Part shown: one piece after another, positions 60,121 through 64,000 of the stretch
Layout: every line of letters starts with the position of its first letter
Numbering within the stretch: position 1 is the stretch's first letter
Assembly: GCA_003327425.1 (NCBI GenBank)
Contig: QOQW01000001.1
Span: 310,001-374,000, forward strand
DNA length: 64,000 nucleotides
Source: Candidatus Ozemibacter sibiricus
GTDB lineage: Bacteria; Muiribacteriota; Ozemobacteria; Ozemobacterales; Ozemobacteraceae
Direction of reading: 5' to 3'
Position numbers and translations under genes: made by a program
Notes under the pieces: model-generated
The model's input: the letters and a program-made list of their open reading frames with translations, nothing else
What the model was told of the DNA's origin: nothing
Databases searched by the model: none

Positions 60121-61359
60121 CTACTTGCCCGGAAACAGCGGCAGGAACGGGAACCGGACGGTTTCCTCGAGCTTGTTCTCGATGCGCTCGAGCAGATGGA
60201 AGGGGCGGCCCAGCAGGATCTTCGGCTGGTCCTCGACCAGGCATTCGGAATACTGCCCGACATCGAGCGCCGAAGCGGTGCGCAGCGCCTCGTCTCCGAA
60301 GACCATGCCGCCGCGCTGGATCACCATGCTTACGCGCCCGGGCGTCAGGGCGAAGAACGCTTCGAACGGCGAACCTTCGCCGGCCGGGAAGACCAGCAGA
60401 TTGGCGGTCTGGCCCGGGGCGATGCTGCCGAAGCCTTTGCCGACTCCCAGGATCTCGGCCGCCCCGCTGGTCACCATGCGGATCAGATCGGCGTCCGAGA
60501 AGACGCCCCCCAGGAGTTCCTGGTTGAGGCGCCGGGCCAGCCGCAGATCGTCGAACAGAAGCCCCGGATGGGACAACGCCCGGTCGGTGCCCAGGGCGAT
60601 CCGGATCCCGGCCTGGTGGGCGGCCTGCAGCGGCGGATGCGCCCCGAAGACGTTCTGACAGGAGCAGGGGCACCAGACCAGCGACGCGCGTCGGGCGGCC
60701 ACCACCTCGAGCTGGGCCTGCTGCAGACCGATGGGGTTGACCAGGACGGTGTTCTCGGCCAGGGCTCCCAGGCGATTGAGGCTCTCGCATTCTTCCTGCA
60801 GGTCCTGGGTGGTGCCTTCCCCGACATGCAGAATGAAGGGAAGGATGCCACGGGCCTGGGCGAATTCCTCCTGGATCCCCTGGCCCCATTCCAGGCGGTG
60901 GGCCGACACCGAATGGGCCAGGAAGAAGTGCTCGAGCAACGCGACCAGCGGGTTGCCTTGAAAGGTCGCCCGTACCTCACGGGGGAAATGGTCGACCACC
61001 AGGGTGACGCCTGACAGCGCGTTCCGATACAGGCCCAGCGTATAGAGGTCGGCGGCCGACAACCGCTGCAGATGGCGGAAGGCTGGCGAGGTCTTGCAAT
61101 GCGCCTCCCATTCGTGCCAGGCCGCGAAGGGGCGTGTGGGGGCCGGCCCCGGGAAGGCCTCGATCAAATGATCATGGGCATTGATCAAGCCGGGGAAGAT
61201 GAGGTAGCCCTCGAGGTTCAGATCGACATCGGGCGGGCGGGCGGGGCTTTCGCCTCGGGTCAGGATCTGCGCGATCAGGTCGCCGTCGAGCAGGAGATCG
61301 CCCTCGGCGATCGACAGATCGGGGGCGAGGTAGCGGGCGTTGCGCAGCAGCTTACGCAT
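60121..61359 (-). CDS. Amidohydrolase (SsnA/TRZ-ATZ-like) with altered metal site
   Basis: This 412-residue amidohydrolase has a composite beta-sandwich/TIM-barrel. Metal-site motifs are FPGLINAHDHL (HxH), FILHVGEG (His) and IALGTDRAL (Asp). The second barrel histidine normally found in a 'VHC'-type strand is replaced by asparagine in VLVNPIGLQQ, and the following usual CPRSN is CPCSCQNV. The substrate is not predictable; the family deaminates or dechlorinates heterocycles. No clear ribosome site precedes ATG 61359. It follows the PocR gene by 27 bases. Confidence 0.8.
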   Translation of the reverse strand: MRKLLRNARYLAPDLSIAEGDLLLDGDLIAQILTRGESPARPPDVDLNLEGYLIFPGLINAHDHLIEAFPGPAPTRPFAAWHEWEAHCKTSPAFRHLQRLSAADLYTLGLYRNALSGVTLVVDHFPREVRATFQGNPLVALLEHFFLAHSVSAHRLEWGQGIQEEFAQARGILPFILHVGEGTTQDLQEECESLNRLGALAENTVLVNPIGLQQAQLEVVAARRASLVWCPCSCQNVFGAHPPLQAAHQAGIRIALGTDRALSHPGLLFDDLRLARRLNQELLGGVFSDADLIRMVTSGAAEILGVGKGFGSIAPGQTANLLVFPAGEGSPFEAFFALTPGRVSMVIQRGGMVFGDEALRTASALDVGQYSECLVEDQPKILLGRPFHLLERIENKLEETVRFPFLPLFPGK

Positions 61360-61386
61360 CGGCAGCGAACCACATGGCGAGCTTGT

Positions 61387-62010
61387 TCAGATGTTCCGGA
61401 AGGTCCGGAACTCGCGCTGCATCTCGCGGAAGAATTCGGGCCAGCTCTTCCCTGCGAAGGCCATGCGCGAAAAGTTTTCTCCGAGCGTTTCCAGGAAGGA
61501 CATGAACGAGACCCGCTCGAAATCGGGGTTCAGATACCGGACCTTGTCGAACGTCTGGTAGAACGCTTCGCGGTCCTTGATCCCGACGGCATTGATGATG
61601 TGATCGAAGAAGACTTCGCGCTCGAAGCGCGTCTGGAGATTCTGCGGCAGGATCTGGGACCCCAGGAGCGTGCCGACCATCTCGCCCCGGAACTCGATGG
61701 GCGCGGCGAACACCAGGAACCCGGCATAGCAGACGTTGACGAACGGCACCTTGCGGCGCAGCAGCCGCTCCTCGATGTTCTTGTAGGTGCGCCGGCACCG
61801 CAGCCGTCCCCGCTCGGTGCCACGGATCACGCTGCATGGGCCGAAGAAATAGTCGGTCTTCACCACGACATCCCCGCTGGTCGAGCGCAGGGAAAGGGCG
61901 ATGCCGGTCAAGGCCTCGATTTTCTTCAACAGGTCAGGGACCTGACCGTGGGCGAAGGTCACCATCGTATTGACGTTGGGGTTCGAGGTGGCGGGGGTGG
62001 CCGCGGTCAT
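61387..62010 (-). CDS. Stand-alone PocR-type sensory protein
   Basis: This protein of about 207 residues consists almost wholly of a PocR domain. Typical features are FFGPCSVIRGTERGRLRC, VNVCYAGFLVFAAPIEFRG and LLGSQILPQNL, with spaced cysteines in the ligand pocket. PocR domains bind small ligands (first described for propanediol regulation) and are normally linked to kinases, cyclases or DNA-binding domains. No such output domain is present, so it may act through a partner. ATG at 62010 is chosen (AGAGGA nine bases upstream); ATG 62016 is possible. The long reading from 62259 overlaps the dehydrogenase and is rejected. Confidence 0.82.
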   Translation of the reverse strand: MTAATPATSNPNVNTMVTFAHGQVPDLLKKIEALTGIALSLRSTSGDVVVKTDYFFGPCSVIRGTERGRLRCRRTYKNIEERLLRRKVPFVNVCYAGFLVFAAPIEFRGEMVGTLLGSQILPQNLQTRFEREVFFDHIINAVGIKDREAFYQTFDKVRYLNPDFERVSFMSFLETLGENFSRMAFAGKSWPEFFREMQREFRTFRNI

Positions 62011-62041
62011 GCCCATGCTTCCTCTCGTGGCGCGACGGCGC

Positions 62042-63118
62042 TCAATGCTCGGCCGGCAGGAAATTGCGGCGGATGTCGCGGATGGTCCGGATCCGTTCCA
62101 GGGCGAGCTCGTTGGCCGCCACATGGGTGGGGATCCCTTTCTGGCGCGACAGCCGCAGGATGGTCTGAATGGTGTGGAACAAGTTGTTGATCTTGTGGTT
62201 GGCCGTGGTTTCGTCGTAGCCCCCCAGCTCTTCGGCCGCGTTGATGAGGCCGCCGGCATTGATCACGAAATCGGGAGCGTAGATGATGCCGCGGGCGTGC
62301 AGGCGGTCGCCGGCCTGATCGCTTTCGAGCTGGTTGTTGGCCGCTCCGGCCACGATCTTCGCCTTGAGGCTGTCGATCGCAGCGGGGGTCAGGATGCCGC
62401 CCAGGGCGCAGGGAGCGAACACATCGCACTCGACCGCGAAGATCTTGTCGGGGGCGACCACCTCGGCTTGCAGGTGGGTGCGCAGTTTCTCGATGCGGCG
62501 GGAATCCGGGTCGGCCACGATCAGCGCCGCCCCTTCCTCGCCGAGCAGGCGGGCCAGTTCGAGCCCGACCGCCCCCACTCCCTGGATCGCCACCCGCCGA
62601 TTGCGCAGGGCGCTGTCGCCGTAGACCTCCTGCAGACAGGCCTGGATGCCTCGGAACACGCCCATGGCGGCCTTCTGGGCCGGATCGCCGCTGCCGCCGC
62701 GGCGCTTGTTCAGACCGACCACGAAGCGGGTCTCCTGGGCGATCACCTCCATGTCGTCGACCGTCGTGCCGACGTCTTCGGCGATGAAGAACCGGCCGCC
62801 GAGGCCTTCCACTTGCCGCCCGAAGGCCCGCAACAACGCTTCCGACTTGCCCCGGTGCGCATCGCAGATCAGCACGGCGCAGCCGCCGCCCAGGTTCAGG
62901 CCGGCGGCGGCGGCCTTCATCGTCATGGCCTGGCTGAGCCGGAGCGCATCCTGCAGGGCGGCGTCCTCCGATTCGTACGGCTGGATGCGCAGCCCGCCCA
63001 TGGCCGGGCCCAGGGTGGTGTCATGGATGGCGACGATGCCGCGCAGGCCGGCGATCTCGTCGTGGCAGAACAGCACTTGCTCCACATCGAGGCAGGTCAT
63101 CGTATCGAGCAGGTTCAT
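62042..63118 (-). CDS. Leucine-dehydrogenase-like protein lacking the catalytic lysine
   Basis: This 358-residue member of the Glu/Leu/Phe/Val dehydrogenase family starts at ATG 63118. Family signatures are GPAMGGLRIQPY, the lysine K68 in MTMKAAAAGLNL, EDVGTTVDDME, and a Rossmann motif VAIQGVGAVGLELAR with NNQLES and INAGGLIN near the end. In leucine dehydrogenases, GLNLGGGK contains the catalytic Lys80; here position 80 is cysteine (GGGC). The protein should bind NAD and perhaps substrate, but normal deamination chemistry may be lost. It overlaps the upstream ptb by 4 bases and precedes the PocR gene, as in a branched-chain acyl operon. Confidence 0.85.
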   Translation of the reverse strand: MNLLDTMTCLDVEQVLFCHDEIAGLRGIVAIHDTTLGPAMGGLRIQPYESEDAALQDALRLSQAMTMKAAAAGLNLGGGCAVLICDAHRGKSEALLRAFGRQVEGLGGRFFIAEDVGTTVDDMEVIAQETRFVVGLNKRRGGSGDPAQKAAMGVFRGIQACLQEVYGDSALRNRRVAIQGVGAVGLELARLLGEEGAALIVADPDSRRIEKLRTHLQAEVVAPDKIFAVECDVFAPCALGGILTPAAIDSLKAKIVAGAANNQLESDQAGDRLHARGIIYAPDFVINAGGLINAAEELGGYDETTANHKINNLFHTIQTILRLSRQKGIPTHVAANELALERIRTIRDIRRNFLPAEH

Positions 63119-64000
63119 CGGGCGACCTCCGAAGCCGACGGGGCCGGTTGCGGGTTCTGATGGCCGCGCTGCCAGAGGACGACGCCCAGCAGCAGCGAAT
63201 GGAACTTGGTGTCGTTGGCGTCGGCCCGCGAGGTCAGCACCACCGGGCACTGCGCCCCGTACACCAGTCCGCCCATGGCCGCCTCGGCGAAGTAATGGAG
63301 CGACTTGTACAGCACGTTGCCGGTCTCGATGCGCGGCACGATCAGAATGTCGGCGTTGCCCTGGATCCGGCCGCCGTATTTCTTGATCGCTGCCGACTCT
63401 GGGGAGATGGCCAGGTCGAGCGAGATCGGCCCTTCCACGATCACATCCGAGCGCCCGGCGTAGCGGGCGCTGACCTCCTTGGCCAGCAGGGTCGAGGGCA
63501 CCTTCTCGGAAACCTTCTCATTGGCCGACAGCAGCGCCACCCGCGGCGGTCGCGCCTCGAACCGGGCGAACGCTTCGACCGCGTTGTCGACGATCCGGCC
63601 CAGCGCCTCCGTATCGGGAGCGATGTTGATGGCGGCATCCGACATCAGGCGCAGGCCGGGCTGACGGCTGGTCTCGAAGAACAGCAGGTGCGACAGCAGG
63701 GGGTTCTTCTTCAACCCGTCCTTGGAGTTCAGCACCGCTTTGAGCAACGTCGAGGTCGGCACCAGCCCCTTCATCAGCAGATCGGCCTGCCCTTCCCGCA
63801 CCAGACGTACGGCCGTCTGGCAGGCCCGCGTCGGGTCGGCCTCCTCCAGGATGGTGACCCGTTCGTGGCGCGCCGTGTCGCCGTACATCTCTCGGATCTT
63901 GCCGGGATCGCCGATCAAGGTGGCCGACAGGATTCCCAGGTTGACCGCATGGATGACCGCATAGGCGCAGGCTTCATCCTGGGCCAGGGGAATGGCCACC
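63115..64000 (-). CDS. ptb: Phosphate butyryltransferase-like protein, 5'-truncated by window end
   Basis: This protein has 294 visible residues; the start lies beyond the right edge (about 15-20 residues missing by comparison with Ptb). The family converts butyryl- or branched-chain acyl-CoA to acyl phosphate. Matches to Ptb include LLMKGLVPTSTLLKAVL, RLMSDAAINIAP, VEGPISLDLA, GNADILIVPRIETGNVLYKSL and VVLTSRAD. The GTG at 63999 is probably an internal valine. It overlaps the leucine-dehydrogenase-like gene (ATGA), as ptb and bcd genes do in the branched-chain keto-acid operons of Bacillus. The acyl kinase partner, if any, is outside the window; ackA lies elsewhere. Confidence 0.9.
   Translation of the reverse strand, partial: VAIPLAQDEACAYAVIHAVNLGILSATLIGDPGKIREMYGDTARHERVTILEEADPTRACQTAVRLVREGQADLLMKGLVPTSTLLKAVLNSKDGLKKNPLLSHLLFFETSRQPGLRLMSDAAINIAPDTEALGRIVDNAVEAFARFEARPPRVALLSANEKVSEKVPSTLLAKEVSARYAGRSDVIVEGPISLDLAISPESAAIKKYGGRIQGNADILIVPRIETGNVLYKSLHYFAEAAMGGLVYGAQCPVVLTSRADANDTKFHSLLLGVVLWQRGHQNPQPAPSASEVAR

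Noticed and set aside
63997-63999. GTG as the start of ptb
   Set aside because: Alignment with Ptb proteins indicates that about 15-20 residues are missing, so this is an internal valine at the window edge.
1-64000. CRISPR arrays, insertion sequences, prophage or attachment sites
   Set aside because: No regular repeat-spacer array, transposase, integrase or phage structural gene was seen; neither tRNA has a repeated 3' end nearby.

Overview
This 64 kb window is chromosomal DNA of a GC-rich, didermic, motile- or secretion-competent bacterium. It has HAMP/GGDEF/SpoIIE signalling proteins, Tat and Sec signal peptides, several sets of type II secretion/type IV pilus pseudopilins, and many exported TPR, HEAT and beta-propeller proteins. 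No rRNA, phage, IS or CRISPR is visible. The mix of many pseudopilins, SpoIIE phosphatases and unrecognised exported proteins resembles Candidatus Riflebacteria/Ozemobacteria, but that placement is inference and needs a recA or ettA phylogeny. No gene-free stretch exceeds 300 bases; the longest gaps (about 200-265 bases) hold promoters, hairpins, tRNAs or a short tandem repeat.

Layout. 1-4 kb: housekeeping genes ettA (cut by the window edge), a thioredoxin-reductase-like flavoprotein, recA, and divergent anmK. 4-15 kb (minus strand): two exported proteins of unknown role, an NrnA-type DHH phosphoesterase, a sugar-type ABC importer (binding protein plus two permeases, no ATPase), a secreted protein with two similar domains, and a TolB-like propeller with a proline-rich repeat tail. 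15-23 kb (minus): ispG, a 7TM SpoIIE-type protein, two pseudopilins, and a large GGDEF cyclase. 23-31 kb: a TPR protein, a tail-anchored pilin-like protein, tRNA-Arg, a secreted transglutaminase-elicitor-like protein with its partner, and a GspI/GspJ/GspK-like trio ending in an oversized GspK-like protein.

30-34 kb: a histidine kinase and an NtrC-family regulator, followed by a sigma-54 promoter with three upstream palindromes that drives a small exported protein. This is a self-contained regulatory circuit that can be read directly from the sequence. 34-40 kb: a Tat-signal AmmeMemoRadiSam enzyme with a NosR-like membrane flavo/iron-sulfur protein, then TPR and HEAT/TPR proteins. 40-46 kb: two tandem HAMP-SpoIIE phosphatases, one with intact and one with altered catalytic motifs.

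46-57 kb: a PEGA/SUMF1-like protein, nfo, ackA, then a secreted homologue of animal-type protein-arginine deiminase. Next come a sigma-70-family factor preceded by two copies of a seven-cysteine module, an ABC-2 exporter, a Nudix hydrolase, a DsbA-like protein and tRNA-Val. 57-64 kb (minus): a ptb / leucine-dehydrogenase-like / PocR / amidohydrolase / M16-peptidase run. The dehydrogenase has lost the catalytic lysine of its family.

The most notable items are the deiminase, the duplicated cysteine-module sigma factor, the sigma-54 circuit and the paired active/inactive-looking phosphatases.
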